64,000 bases of DNA from Wallemia ichthyophaga EXF-994 (taxonomy: Eukaryota; Basidiomycota; Wallemiomycetes; Wallemiales; Wallemiaceae). Location of the stretch: the NCBI RefSeq assembly GCF_000400465.1, contig NW_008806284.1, forward strand, positions 62,001 through 126,000, in the 5' to 3' direction. Shown piece after piece: positions 8,404 to 24,579 of the stretch. The translations under genes and the position numbers were made by a program. Below the pieces are notes generated by a model, which was given only the letters and a program-made list of their open reading frames with translations, had not been told where the DNA came from and ran no database searches. The stretch's first letter is position 1, and each line of letters opens with the position of its first letter.

Positions 8404-9750
8404 CTATTCATCATCTTCCTCCTCTTTCTCCTCCTCTTCTTGCTCCTGCTCCTGCTCACTCTCATTCTCCTGTACGTCTTGGTCTTCACTCTCTTCTGCA
8501 TCTCCCTCATCTTCATAGCCCGCACTGGCAACATCAAGACATGTGAGTCTGGTGCCCTTTGTGTTATATGCCGCGACACACTCCAACTGCACCTGCTTGC
8601 TTGACTTTGTGAGCGCACTCAGATCGAAAGCTCTTACGAATCCATCCGATGAGATAGTGATAGCGAGTAGTAAGTCAGCCACCAATCCAAACCTGACACT
8701 CTTGATGCGGTTTTGGTGACCTACCAGCTCAGCCACGAAAGCACTCTCTTCACCCTCTTTAATTGCATAAAGCAGCACCCTCTTGTCCTCGCTTGCAACG
8801 GCAAAAAACTCAACACCATCGTCAAATCCCTGTGATTTGAGTGGTCTAGCGAAGCCAATGTCATTGAACTTAGTTGTCAATTTAGCTGGCAGCCATGGTA
8901 AAGGAGGGAGCAATTCGAAACCCTGCGTATTTCTCATCTCAACATGTTGTTTGAACATGATTGCGATTATGTTCCCAGATTTACTAAACTTGACCACTTC
9001 CGGATTACCTTTGCGACCCTCAATACCTAATTTCGTGCCTGCGATTCTACCAACATGGCCAGCTTGTCTATTCGACTCCTTCGAGTTCTTGCCCAATCTC
9101 CACAGCTGTCCCATTCTGTCGCTGCCGACAGTCATTGCGAAGCCTCCCTTAGGATGCACAGCTGCTGAGTCTACGCTACCCTTGTGAGCGCGGAATGACT
9201 TAAGCAGCTCCCATTCACCGCATTTAAAGATATATATGTTCGAGTGCGTCGTACCGATTACGAGGTGGGCATGATTGACGAAAGACATTGTGAGTGGAGT
9301 GCCTGTGTGGAGTGTGTTAGCCGTGCTAGTCTTGCTAACTGTGTCTGCTGCAGTCGTAAGACCGCGCAATGTCGCACCTTCTGTACCAGTCAAAGAACCG
9401 ACTTCGACTCTTCTGCGTACATCCCACACTTTGATAGACTCGTCAGTACCTCCGGTAATAAGCCACTTGCCGCCCTTAGATGAGCCTGGCGGCGGCGGTG
9501 ATAGCGCGACGCTCTTGATACACGTGATGTGCGCAGGGAACATAAACAGCGGCTTGAATTGGAGCTTGCCAGCTTGCATGCGTAAATTGAATCCATACAG
9601 CAACCGCTCGTAGCTCCCTACGGCAACATTCACGCTCACTGGGCCACTTGCAGCTTTTTTGGCTTCAGGATTCTGAATTTTCGCACTTTTCGTTGGCACG
9701 TCACTGGCAGCCTGGTTCTGTTGAAATCTAGCTCTCTTTTGCCCGCCCAT
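8404..9750 (-). CDS. MAK11: WD40 ribosome-biogenesis protein Mak11 (PAK1IP1)
   Basis: Mak11 is a nucleolar WD-repeat protein needed for early 60S subunit assembly; the human homologue is PAK1IP1. The single-exon 448-residue frame has the family opening VAVGSYERLLYGF and FPAHITCIKSVA. WD repeats follow, including GKWLITGGTDESIKVWD and KGSVDSAAVHPKGGFAMTVG with DRMGQLW. A basic/nuclear N-terminal segment precedes them. The last 35 residues are an acidic run of Glu/Asp/Gln. No splice site is needed. The sequence shows no truncation. Confidence 0.92.
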   Translation of the reverse strand: MGGQKRARFQQNQAASDVPTKSAKIQNPEAKKAASGPVSVNVAVGSYERLLYGFNLRMQAGKLQFKPLFMFPAHITCIKSVALSPPPPGSSKGGKWLITGGTDESIKVWDVRRRVEVGSLTGTEGATLRGLTTAADTVSKTSTANTLHTGTPLTMSFVNHAHLVIGTTHSNIYIFKCGEWELLKSFRAHKGSVDSAAVHPKGGFAMTVGSDRMGQLWRLGKNSKESNRQAGHVGRIAGTKLGIEGRKGNPEVVKFSKSGNIIAIMFKQHVEMRNTQGFELLPPLPWLPAKLTTKFNDIGFARPLKSQGFDDGVEFFAVASEDKRVLLYAIKEGEESAFVAELVGHQNRIKSVRFGLVADLLLAITISSDGFVRAFDLSALTKSSKQVQLECVAAYNTKGTRLTCLDVASAGYEDEGDAEESEDQDVQENESEQEQEQEEEEKEEEDDE

Positions 9751-10086
9751 TTATGCACTCTGCTGATCGTTGAGAGGAAGGAAGAGGAAGATTCTCCAGA
9801 TTACATCATAACAGAGTGACGAGTTAATCAATCTAGATTTAGCACTCTCTGAGCTACTTATATCCTTGCCAAGTATTGTAGCGGTCTATTACAGCTTAAA
9901 ATAGTAGCTCAAAATTTGCACATTCCTCGGATACTGCAGTCTTCAACAATCGGGATGTCCCCAAGCCTTTACTGACATGGGACTTGCTAAATTCACGTAA
10001 TACCAGTAACCACGGGCATTTCCCAGCGTGTGCCTCGTTCGTGCTGGAATTAAAGACACCATACATGCATTAAGCGAAGTATCTTC

Positions 10087-10094
10087 TATAAATA
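10087..10094 (+). promoter_or_regulatory. TATA-like box upstream of the oxalate decarboxylase
   Basis: TATAAATA lies 78 bp upstream of the chosen ATG at 10172. Its sequence and spacing fit a fungal core promoter of a regulated gene. The same gap (9751-10171) holds nothing else I recognise. Confidence 0.45.
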
Positions 10095-10171
10095 ATACAT
10101 CCAAAAATAAATACATTGCACATATAAAGCCGCATTGCGGTCATTACCTCCCTTTTTCATTCTATCTTCCT

Positions 10172-11599
10172 ATGTTCAAGCAAGTTGTCTACTTAGGATT
10201 ATTGGCGAGCGCAGCGGCGCAATCTAACGGAACAATTGACCTCACGGAGCCAGAGGCAGGAAGATGGGGTGGCAATAATGGTAAGACACCCACGCAGCAC
10301 TACAACGACTTCGACCATGAAGTCTTTCACAACCGCACCTACACCCCACAGCCCATTAGGTATGAAATGGGAGAAGTATATACGGTGAAAGAGAACGCGG
10401 ACTTAGATAGAATGTCTCCAGATACACTCGCACCGCCCACCGTCGATTTCGGCAGCATTGAAAATCCAAGATGGCACATGTCTGACTCGTACAACCGCCT
10501 GGCTATTGGGGGGTATGCAAGACAACAAACAGTCAGGGACCTACCTATTAGCAAGGATATTGCCGGTGTAGATATGCGCTTATCACCACATGCTTTTAGA
10601 GAGTCCCATTGGCACACACAGGCCGAATGGTCGTATATTTTTTCAGGACGAGTTATCATCTCAGCCATTATGCCAGATGGAAAGACCTTCATGAGCGAGC
10701 TGGGACCAGGCGACGTTTGGTTCTTCCCTCCATCCACCATACACTCCATCCAAGCTCTTGACGAAGGCGCCGAGTTCCTACTCATCTTCGACAGCGGAGC
10801 ATTCGACGAGAACGATACCTTTTTAGCTGCGGAGGCACTATCACGCATCCCTAAATCTGTGATCAAGTAGGTGGAAACTCGCTGACGACTAAAATTTTCC
10901 GCTCACATGCACCAGTAAAAATTTCGGTTTGAGCAAGAATGCAACTGATTTCGACAATATTCCGGCAGAGCAGCTCTACATTTTCAGAGGAGAAGCACCT
11001 GTACCATCTTTCAAGGAGCAGAAAGCGTCGATCAACAACCCCTTTGGCATGCTCGAAGACCACACTCTCGCGCTCAAATTCTCTGAGACACCATGGGAAG
11101 AGCATGACGGCGGCAAGGTGAAGATCGCAGACAGTAAAATTTTCAACGCGCCCAATCTCGACATTTCAGTTGCGCATCTGTCACTTGAAAGCAACAGTCT
11201 GAGGACACTGCACTGGCATGAGACTTGTGAGTTTGGAACTGTCCATTCGAGTACGAATACTCACAACACTCAGCCGAGTGGGATTTTGTCTTAAAGGGCA
11301 CACTTAGGGTGACCATCTACGCCGGCAACGGTAACAGCCGTACATACGACATCAACTCTCTCGACGTGCTCTATGTGGAGGCGAACAACCTTCACTATCT
11401 TGAATGTGTTAGCCCAGAGCCATGCGAGTTCCTCGCTGCTTTCAAGATCGACACGTACAACGACTTTGAATACGGTCAATTCCTCAGCGCCGCTCCTCGT
11501 TACACCGTCAAGCAGCATCTCAGAATCAGTGATGAGACACTAGACAAAGTCCAGGGCAGTGTTGCTAACAAACAGATTATCATGCCTGACAACTGTTAA
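10172..11599 (+). CDS. Secreted bicupin oxalate decarboxylase
   Basis: Oxalate decarboxylase is a Mn-dependent bicupin that converts oxalate to formate and CO2. The start at 10172 gives a signal peptide (MFKQVVYLGLLASAAAQS). Cupin 1 has the metal ligands in HWHTQAEW and the partner His in PPSTIHS. Cupin 2 has HWHETSEW and NNLHYLE. Three exons are supported: 10172-10866, 10916-11226 and 11274-11599. The introns are 49 nt (GTAGGT...CCAG) and 47 nt (GTGAGT...TCAG). The second junction rebuilds the metal motif HWHETSEW, which is strong support. The mature length of 443 residues is typical. The second-cupin His sits in an atypical ANNLHYL context. Possible roles are detoxifying oxalate or maintaining pH outside the cell. 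Confidence 0.9.
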
Positions 11600-11726
11600 A
11601 GGAACAAGTAAGAAGAAAAAAGAGTTGTGATTCATGTGTAATAATAATCTTTTCATTACAGATCGATTCTGATTATCCTGTTATAGTTAATTTATGTGTG
11701 TCATGTCTCGCTCACATTTTCACATC

Positions 11727-13210
11727 TCAAGCGATCACCTCAGTGACAATACCAGTACCAATCGTCTTGTTGCCCTCTCTGAGCGTGAATCTAGAGTTGT
11801 TTTCCAGTGGCAAGTCGTGAACGAGTTCGCCGACCATCTCAACGTTGTCACCAGGCATGATCATCTTCTCGCCAGCGTCAGCAGTGCCTTCTGGGAACTT
11901 GAGAGAAATGGTAACGTCAGAGGTTCTGATGAAGAGTTGTGGGCGGTAATTCTCGAAGAATGGAGAGTGACGACCGCCCTCTTCCTTTGTGAGGATGTAG
12001 AGCTGAGCCTTGAACTTTTTATAGCTCTTGATAGAGTCAACTGCGGAAATGACTTGACCACGACGGATTTGCTCTCTCTTCACACCTCTGAGCAAGGCAC
12101 CCATGTTGTCACCGGACTCACCACGGTCCAACTCCCTGTGGAAGGACTCGATACCAGTGAGTGTGGTCTTGAATGAGTTACCGAGACCGAGAATTTGAAT
12201 TTCCTCACCCTTCTTGATAGTACCTCTCTCAACTCTGCCGGTGGCGACAGTACCTCTACCAGAAATGGTGAAGGTGTCTTCGATAGGCATCAGGAATGGC
12301 TTGTCGAGATCTCTCTCTGGGATATCCAACCAGCTATCGGAAGCTTCCATGAGCTCATCGATTGAGTTTGTACCAATCTCAGGGTTGCGGCCTTCGAGAG
12401 CAGCAAGTGCGGAGCCCTTAACGATTGGGGTGTTATCACCATCGTATCCGTACGTAGAGAGCAAGTCACGGATTTCCATATCTACGAGTTCCAACATTTC
12501 AGGATCATCAACTTGATCGACCTTGTTGATGTACACGACGAGTTTCTTGACACCGACCTGCTTGGCAAGGAGAAGGTGCTCTCTGGTCTGAGGCATCTGG
12601 CCGTCTGCAGCGGAGACTACAATGATAGCACCATCCATTTGGGCAGCACCAGTAATCATGTTTTTGATGTAATCAGCGTGTCCTGGGCAGTCAACGTGTG
12701 CGTAGTGTCTGTTCTCGGTCTCGTATTCGACGTGGGCGGTGGAGATAGTGATACCTCTAGCCTTCTCTTCTGGTGCCTTATCGATTTGGTTGTAATCGAG
12801 GAACTGGCCCTTGCCAGATTTCTCAGTGAGGTACTTTGTGATGGCTGCAGTGAGCGTAGTCTTTCCGTGATCGACGTGTCCAATGGTACCGACATTCAAG
12901 TGTGGCTTGTCGCGTTGGAAAGTTGCGTATGTGCGAGCTGAGTGGGTGCTAGCTCCGCGGGCTGGGTTTTTGGCGTGAGGATGAATATTTTCCCAATACC
13001 TAAAACTCACCCAATGCAGTTGGAATCACTGCAGAGCGCATGCTCATACGCTGGAGACCATTTGCGAGTGAACGAGTGGCTAAACCTGGGTGTTTTTCTC
13101 AGAAGCGTTTCCTCAATTTGATGGTGCAACCAACCTCTAGCAACGCCTCTAAATGGCTGTGGCTGGACGAAACGTCTGCCTGCTACACGCACAGCTGGTA
13201 CCCTGAACAT
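11727..13210 (-). CDS. TUF1: Mitochondrial translation elongation factor Tu
   Basis: This GTPase delivers aminoacyl-tRNA to the mitochondrial ribosome. G motifs are [16 protein letters not shown] and NKVD. The body is a full three-domain EF-Tu, close to bacterial EF-Tu and ending [10 protein letters not shown]. Three exons are supported: 13135-13210, 13011-13085 and 11727-12961, with two 49-nt introns at 13086-13134 (GTTGGT donor) and 12962-13010 (GTGAGT donor). Splicing yields an Arg/Ser/Ala-rich presequence without acidic residues ([14 protein letters not shown]..., then [16 protein letters not shown]), exactly what a matrix-targeting signal should look like. The unspliced frame does not give this. 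Total length is 461 residues. Confidence 0.96.
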
Positions 13211-13747
13211 TTTGTAGATGGTTGGAAAGAGAAGACGACGCGGACGAGCTCCGAGGGATTCAGTTTAAAAATTGAGTGGAGTATAGTAGTATAGGGAATA
13301 GCTGGAAGTGGTATTAGAAGGTCAAATGGATTCCTTCTATTGGTATTGCTCGTGGTGCCACTCTGGGTGTTTGTTTTTACATCAAATGACTTGAATTTGT
13401 TATATTTATTGTGCACTGTCTTTGAGGTTCAAATACCTTTTATCTTGTAGCCTTCATGTCTGCATCATGCTGTCCAAAAATTTTGACTTTTGTTGGCCGA
13501 AACATTCCAGAGGCCGTATGGCTTTGGGAATAGCGTGGACTGGGTTTTTCGAAGCTTTGTATTATGTTGCTTTAGAGTTCATGCGCAAGTTAGTTGTTGA
13601 AAAGTGTCCATCTGTGAAGTAAATAATGTGATGTGATTCGAGTACTTGAAAGTATTCCATATAACGCCGACAATTAACACGCGCTATCACTTAATACACG
13701 CTAGCTACGCCCAAATTTACACCACTTGTGCGTCTTAAACAAATACC
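13211..13747. other. Divergent intergenic region between TUF1 and SNX4
   Basis: These 537 bases separate two divergent genes and probably hold both promoters. A short plus-strand frame ends at 13622 (its first ATG is at 13467). It has no recognisable domain and no support beyond being open, so I do not call it a gene. Confidence 0.5.
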
Positions 13748-15161
13748 ATGACCACGATTACTTCCCAACCTTCGGCAACGACAGCAAGTATAAGATCAGA
13801 CCAATCCAGCAACCTGGAATGTCGTATCCCGAGCTATACGATCGAACTTGAAGGCACTTCGAACCAATTCGTCAACTACAACGTCGCTTACACCTCCAAC
13901 TCAACACTCTACGCCAGCAGCCACCAAGAGACCCAAAGGCGGTTCAAAGACTTTAAATTTCTCCACACGCAGCTCTCTCACTCTTTTCCTGCCTCTGTTA
14001 TTCCCCCCCTTCCCGATCAGCATAGACTGGAGTATCTCACAGGCGATCGATTCTCCAACGACTTTATTCAACGACGCAAACAGGATCTAGAGCGGTTTTT
14101 GCAGCGCATCAGCCGCCATCCGATACTCAAGCGCTCCAAGCTTGTCATAGACTTTTTCGTGTCGACAGAGTGGAACACAGTGATGCACAAACTCGGATCC
14201 CAGCCACTGTCTTACTCAACCAGCTCGATTGAATCGCACACACTGCTTGACAATATATCCGACAGTCTTGTCAATGCCTTCACAAAGGTCAAGAAGCCAG
14301 ACGATCGCTTTGTTGAGCTGAGAGACAATCTCAACAGGCTAGATGACTCGCTTAGTAATATAGAAAAGATAATTCAGAAGCTGCGTACAAAAATCAGCAG
14401 TCAGTCTTATATGCATATCAATCCCGAGAACTATGCACTGACGTACTTGTCAGGTGTGGACAATACAGCCATCGACGTTGACCTGAATGGAGACTACGAT
14501 GATGGTGCGGGTGCTACACAAGCGCTAGCATACTTGGAATCAGGTATCACTGAGCCATTAAATCGATTCGCTCATGCGCAGTTGGAAATGAGCAACATTC
14601 TAAAAGAACAGACTGTCTTAGCTTTCGAGCCTGTGCTCGATCATATTCACTCTCTTAGAGCATACGCTGCCGCTCACAAGTATGTTCTCAAACTGCGCGA
14701 TCAGAAACAACTGGATTTCGAACAGTTGACGACGTATCTCTCTCAACTCGCCCTGCAACACCAAAGACTTGTATCTGCACAACATATCAGCAGTGGTGGG
14801 ATTGGGGGATATATTCGCGATAAAGTGGATCACTTGCGTGGACAAGATGATGAGAGTTTGCGATTAGAGCGTATTAGAAAATTGGAGGAACAGATGAAGG
14901 AGCTCGAGAAAGCAGTTGAGAATTCATCGAAACAAAATGTTGAGTTCAGTCAGGCCGTGTTGAGAGAACACTCCATCTTCGATATGGCTAAGAGGATCGA
15001 AATGAAGGAGATTCTTCACCATTTGGCTGATGGTCATATTGTGGCTTATAAGAAGGTGCGCACGGTGGTTTGTTCATCGCACGACTAACATCACCCCACA
15101 GACGTCTGAGGAATTCGACAGACTGATACCACATTTACAACGTATACGCGTCGATGTCTAA
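13748..15161 (+). CDS. SNX4: Sorting nexin 4-type PX-BAR protein
   Basis: Snx4/Atg24 binds phosphatidylinositol 3-phosphate on endosomes and acts in recycling and selective autophagy. The N-terminal PX domain (about residues 25-145) includes the lipid-binding RRFKDF motif, PPLPDQH and the helix RRKQDLERFLQRI. The C-terminal half (about 180-450) is helical and charged, as expected of a BAR domain. Exon 1 is 13748-15055 and exon 2 is 15102-15161; the 46-nt intron (GTGCGC...ACAG) adds TSEEFDRLIPHLQRIRVDV. Without splicing the frame ends in a non-conserved tail. The protein is 455 residues. It converges on the SET-domain gene 49 bp away. Confidence 0.85.
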
Positions 15162-15210
15162 TTACCAGAAGTAGAGTGTAGAAGTAAATGTATTGCTATA
15201 TATATATATA

Positions 15211-16440
15211 TCACAACAGCCCATCAAATCTCATTTTGGCAGTTTGGAGAAGACCTAGCTCATCATTGCGCATCTGCATGAGCAGAGGGTTTGCTGCCTT
15301 GGTGTCAACCTGCGGTGGGTATTCTCCCAATCTCTCGTCTATCCTTTGGAGGAGCTGTTGAATTAATTGTCGCAGATAACCATCAGTGATAGTCTCAGAT
15401 TGCTGATACGCCAATACAATCAAATTAAGAACGTCGGTGTCGCACACCCCGAACAAACCGAGAGACACTCTGGCTTGTGAGTCAATAAAGGCATCTGGAT
15501 GAGCCACAAAGAGATCCTGATCGTCGTCTTGGAGCGTTTGAACAGTATAGATTGGTGGAATCGCGTCGAAAGTGACTCTGTCAGAATCGTTAGCCTCCAA
15601 CACGAATCCGTACTCGATAGCGAGGTCCACGTTATCGAGCGAGTCACCGTAGCTGTTGAAGAGTTCTTCAGCGGGCTGAGTGGTGTGTGTAGTGACGATA
15701 TCCAATGTTTGCGGGGGAGTGGTGAGATAATCTGTATTTGGCGACTGAATACACCCATTCAGCCACCCACAACAGTCGCAGACAACTAAATCAGACTCTA
15801 TAGCCACAGTAGGCTCTTCTAGGTGATTGAAAAGGTCTGCAACAGGCACCAAACCAACTTGGTGGTGTGTGTCAACTTGAAACAATCGTGATGAAGTAAT
15901 GGCATAGGCGTATAGAAATGCTTCGAATGTACTTGTGATGTTTAGCGTTGAGGCGTGTGCGTCGAATGTATCTTTGAGCTTCTGTTTCGTTTGCCTGCCT
16001 CTTATACCTTGATGCGAGTTGAGCATGCTATACCGCTTACACAGTTCAGTGCCAGCCATTTCAGGCGTAAAGGGCCAGAGAGAGGCAATATCTGGAGGTG
16101 TCAGGGGTAGGGATTGTATGTAGAGATGCCATTTTGATTGATTGGCAGATTGAATTTCGAAGACAAGTGCAAAAGAGAGAGCTACGACGTGAGTGAGTGG
16201 AATCTGAGAGAGTTGAGTTGAAATAGTAGACGTTTTAAGCGTAAGCAAAGAGTCTTTGGGTATTCTCGCCACTGAATAGAGTTAGATTGAGTAATAGGAA
16301 TGGTACAACAACCAACCAACGCTGTCTTTGAGTATAAAATCGTTTGATAGTATCTTTTCATCGCTTATATCCAATCTACCATCCAAATCAACGCCGTTTG
16401 ACTCGCACCAGCTAAGTAAACAACTACGACGACTATTCAT
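15211..16440 (-). CDS. SET-domain protein lysine methyltransferase (Rkm/SETD6-like)
   Basis: The protein resembles the Rubisco-LSMT/SETD6/Rkm class, whose fungal members methylate lysines on ribosomal proteins. Supporting motifs are VARIPKDSLLTL near the N-terminus (the start of a split SET domain), LVPVADLFNH (the NH SAM-binding motif) and ELFNSYGDS (the catalytic Tyr region, usually NSYG). A C-terminal helical region follows. Exons are 16317-16440 and 15211-16271; a 45-nt intron (GTTGGT...TTCAG) joins ILKDSV to VARIPKD. The ATG at 16440 gives 394 residues. The exact substrate cannot be told from sequence. Confidence 0.75.
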
Positions 16441-18238
<1,798 letters not shown>

Positions 18239-18481
18239 GCGTAATTCTCGCGGTGGACCTCGTACTGGTCTCAATCACGAAATGAAAAATTCAAATATAC
18301 GTTATTCCAAGTTTTTTCTTTCCAAAGTTCTTTATATTCTCTTTACCCTGTGTTGCAAGAATCAACAAATTTAAAAAGTGCTTTTGTTGTATTGTGTGAA
18401 TGTGCTGGTGTAGATGTGCAAGAACAATACATATGGTGCTAATGATACAAATAATTTAAAGGTGAGTTCATATCAACCCAC

Positions 18482-19490
18482 TCAATCAATATCCCCAGTC
18501 TGTATCTCATGATAAATAACATGTGGACCTGATCTATAGTGATTGTTGGTGGATTTCAGCGAACGATTCAACTTTGGTAGAGTGAGTTGTTTGAAGAATT
18601 CATTTGAAGCTGTGTCATTTATTTCATTTGCCATAACTTGAGAAAGCATCCTATCGTTTTCCTGTTCGAGTTGTTCGAGGACGTTTCTTTCATTATTGAG
18701 AACCTGACGAATAAGCTCATTGTTCTCTTCAACAACTTGAAATTGAGCAACAGCGAGAGTATATTCTGGGTAAAAGGGAGGTTCACCTGGTGCAGTGAGA
18801 ACAGTTTGAAAAGCCATTTCATCAGCTTGATCGATAAATAAAGATTCTTCTTCCTTCCTTTGATCATTTACTTGTTGTGGGTGATCGGCTTCGCCATCCT
18901 CACCATCTTCATTCTCCACTTTAGATTTTCTAGCTGATTTCTTCTCGCTTGGAGGTGGTGCTGCACCAGAACCTCTTACAGTTGGAAGGGTATCAACGTG
19001 ATGCTGCATTCTCATATGTTTAGCCAAAGCGTCAGACCTAGTGAAAGATCTATCACATTCTGCTTTCTCTTGCTGTAGAGTATGTGAATATGAAACACTC
19101 GCGTACACCAATAAAACTCACGCAAATAAAAGGTTTATCGGTGGTGTGAGATCTCAAATGAGCTATTAAAGCTTGTTTTGAAGACTGATTCTTTGATTTG
19201 CGTGAACAGCCAATCCATTCGCATGTGTATTTAGATTTATCGCCAACGTGGTCATTGTAGATGTGGTCAAGCATTAGATGCTGATCACCGAATATCATAG
19301 CACATCCATCCCAATCGCAGGTGGTTATCGGACCCCAATCAGGATTACCGTTTAAGTCAACTTGATTGGTTTGATTGGATTTATCTGATTGTGGATCTGG
19401 ACTTGGTGATCGTGATAGAATTTCACTCAAGTTGTCATCTTGTAGATATTCAATTGGACGCTTGATTGGTGTGGCAGTGGATAATGACAT
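18482..19490 (-). CDS. C2H2 zinc finger protein resembling INO80 complex subunit Iec1
   Basis: The protein has an array of C2H2-like fingers followed by an acidic and coiled-coil C-terminus. It is similar to fungal Iec1-type INO80 subunits. Fingers read CDWDGCAMIFGDQHLMLDH, CEWIGCSRKS...ALIAHLRSH and ECDRSFTRSDALAKHM. Exon 1 is 19122-19490 and exon 2 is 18482-19072. The 49-nt intron (GTGAGT...TACAG) falls inside the third finger between its two Cys residues. A second AG six bases further on would also keep frame, changing the Cys spacing from CX5C to CX3C. The product is 319 residues with the first acceptor. The family call rests on motif spacing recalled from Iec1-like proteins. Confidence 0.7.
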
Positions 19491-20524
19491 CTGCGAACTG
19501 TCTCGTCTTGGTGGTTGAGGTCAGAGAGGCGAAGTGAGGGAAGGAGAGGAAACCTAGTAGGAGTAACGCCAAAGTAGACTTTAACGGACTTGCAGGTCTT
19601 CGTTGAAGTTCAGAGAGAGCTAAGCGGGTGGAAATACAGCTTACTGGGAGCAGCGCAGACTATTTACAGGGAAAGGGTTATACCCGCCTTACTATGGCCC
19701 CCAAGACGGCGAACCACAATGAAAAGAGGAAATGAGTGTGGGCCGCTTGAATACCGTAGTATCAGCCGGGAAGCTAAATTTTCTTTGGATCACGTAGCTT
19801 GTGCCTTGCCTTTGTTGTGTTTCACGAATCCCGCTACCCTCGTTCCTAATCATCCGGTTGACGGCATTCATAAAGTTGCTCAGCTACTTATACTCAAAGC
19901 CTTCGATGTATTCATTCGGTCTTAATGTTGACTGTTGGTTCTCAAGTGCTCTCGCTCCTAGTCACATGGCTATCGGCATGCACAGCATACGCTAAGGCGT
20001 AGCAAATACACGTTCGTCTATACTGTTAGTATTTGCAGGGCTTTCTTTATCTGGCTTCCTGTCCAATTACGCAAGCACATCAAAGACATTGTATCAACAA
20101 TGGTAATCTTCCACTAAACACATCGCACTCAATTCTCAGATGAGAGAATAGATATGAAGATGTGTAATGTGTATTGAATGGATCATCAACGTTTTATACA
20201 CGCTAATATTTAAACAAATAAGCTTAAATTGAGTTAAGTTCTAGAAAGTTAACGAAAACTGATGAATAAAAGAGATGAATTGTTTTGGTTTTTATATCTC
20301 CTGTAAATATCGCGGAAATCAATAACCATCTCTCAAAAAAGATGCATCTCTCTTTCGTCATCAGTTAGCTCCGTAGATTTACATTTCCGAGGAGTGAGAT
20401 TACTAGAGGCGTACACATATTTACGTATCGCAATCTTTGAGTGGTAATTCAAATTATTTTATTTTCTTCAATTGGAGATGTCTGCTGTGACGCACACGCA
20501 TGCGTTTCTTAGCACAAAACAACC
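19491..20524. other. 1 kb non-coding interval, possible structured RNA
   Basis: No coding sequence is supported here. A GC-richer block (about 19560-20000) stands out from the AT-rich flanks and contains no long conserved frame on either strand. I looked for hallmarks of 5S rRNA, U snRNAs, SRP RNA, and RNase P and MRP RNA by eye and found none that fits. The last 300 bases are AT-rich and probably hold the CDC48 promoter and leader. Confidence 0.45.
20002..20036 (+). repeat. Short inverted repeat (8-bp stem, 19-nt loop)
   Basis: GCAAATAC at 20002-20009 is matched by its perfect reverse complement GTATTTGC at 20029-20036. It could form a hairpin at the end of the GC-richer block. It could also be chance. 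Confidence 0.5.
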
Positions 20525-23137
<2,613 letters not shown>

Positions 23138-23268
23138 ATTTGTATCTATTTATAGCATTTAAATTTCTTTCCTAACATTGAAACAATTAAGCATTCTTAG
23201 ATTCAAATTCAAAAATTCAAACATTCTCACATTACCAGAAGTATATAAATAAATTAGCAAAATTAACT

Positions 23269-24537
23269 TTACTTTCCACCAATCCGCTTGGATTTACCTG
23301 GTCTAGATTTCTTATTACCCTTGAATGGAGCATTTGTAGAGTCTTTAGTGTTTGACTTTGCGTGCTTCTTTTTACCTCCATGGCCAAATTTAGCATCGCG
23401 TGCACCTCTTGACATTTTCCTCTTTTTATTGTCATCTTTACCTTCTTTACCACCTTCAAGGGCATCTTCTAATTGGATATCGAAGTCATCATCACCAGCT
23501 TCAAGGCCATCAACGCCACCTTTCTTACGCTTGAGAGATTTAACCTTATCGATCATATCCTTCTTGGATTGCTGTCTCTCCATCATCTTTTCATTCTGGA
23601 CCTTTTTACCGACCTTCTTCAATTCGCGTTGCTTACGTGCCTTTTCAGAAGCTTCAATGTTAGATTTCTCATCCATCATCTTTTGACGTATCTTCTCCAT
23701 CTGTACATCAGTCTTGACCATTTCTGCGAAAAAGTCATTCGGTCTACTGAAAGGAACGCCAGCTTTGAGTACTTGTGGCTTAGCTCTCTCGACGGCTTCT
23801 AATGATTGCTTGTAGAAGGCTAATTCACGTGAAAGATCGTCATACACGTCTTCTGCACCTAAGTCTTTGATGGATTTTGACGAGGTTACTGCGAGTGTTT
23901 CAATGAAAGGTAACTTATCTGAGAGTTTGAAGTCGTTGAGGATACGTGTGATTGCAGATTTGTTATTGACTGTTACTTTGGTTGTTATTTGTGCTCTAGT
24001 ATCTTCATCGACGTCTTGAGCATCTTCAAGGGTGAGTGGGTGGGTGGATTCGTCTTCTTCTTCTTCAGAGTTTTCTTCATCGTCATCCTCTTCCTCGTCG
24101 TTGATGAAACCAGCACCGTCTTCTTGGTCATCCTCTTCATCCTCATCGTCGTCTTCGCTATTGTCATCACCTGAGACGAGAGCTTCATTGTCGACAAGGT
24201 CTTCTTGATCCTCTTGATCGTCGTCATCGTCGTCGTCGTTGTCATCGCCATTTTGAGACTAGAGTAGGTGAGCAAAAGACTAGATAAAAAGCCATAAACT
24301 AACTCCTTCTAATTGATTCAAGTAAGCTAATTGGTCTAGAGCTTGTTGATCTAAGCCATCCTCACCTAAAACTTTAATAAGCTTCTGCATTGATTCCTCG
24401 CTAACGCCGTCGAAATCTTCTTCGCCTGAGGAAGAATCTTCTAATTCATCTTGTTTGAGGATGTTCTTGATATTCTTGTTATCCTTGTTATCCTTGTTAT
24501 CCTTGATGTTGGATTTAGTTGATTTAGATTTTGGCAT
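23269..24537 (-). CDS. EBP2: rRNA-processing protein Ebp2
   Basis: Ebp2 is a nucleolar factor for 27S pre-rRNA processing in 60S assembly. The N-terminal third is extremely acidic (long Asp/Glu runs encoded about 24020-24258). The conserved EBP2 domain follows, with DDLSRELAFYKQSLEAV, RPNDFFAEMVKTD, and a basic coiled coil rich in KKVGKKVQNEK-like repeats. The tail is Lys/Arg-rich and ends KSKRIGGK. Exons are 24304-24537 and 23269-24258; the 45-nt intron is GTTAGT...CTAG. Length is 407 residues. Repeated DNKDNKDNK near the N-terminus is encoded by a short tandem repeat. Confidence 0.92.
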
Positions 24538-24579
24538 TGTTGGGTGTAACAAACCACCAAGTCGAAAGTCAAATATTCA

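Noticed and set aside
13467-13622. Small plus-strand ORF between TUF1 and SNX4
   Set aside because: It is short, with no domain, splice support or conserved motif, and sits in a divergent promoter region.
19491-20524. 5S rRNA, SRP RNA, U snRNA, and RNase P or MRP RNA in the non-coding interval
   Set aside because: None of the diagnostic conserved blocks could be found on either strand by eye. The possibility of another RNA is kept as a finding.
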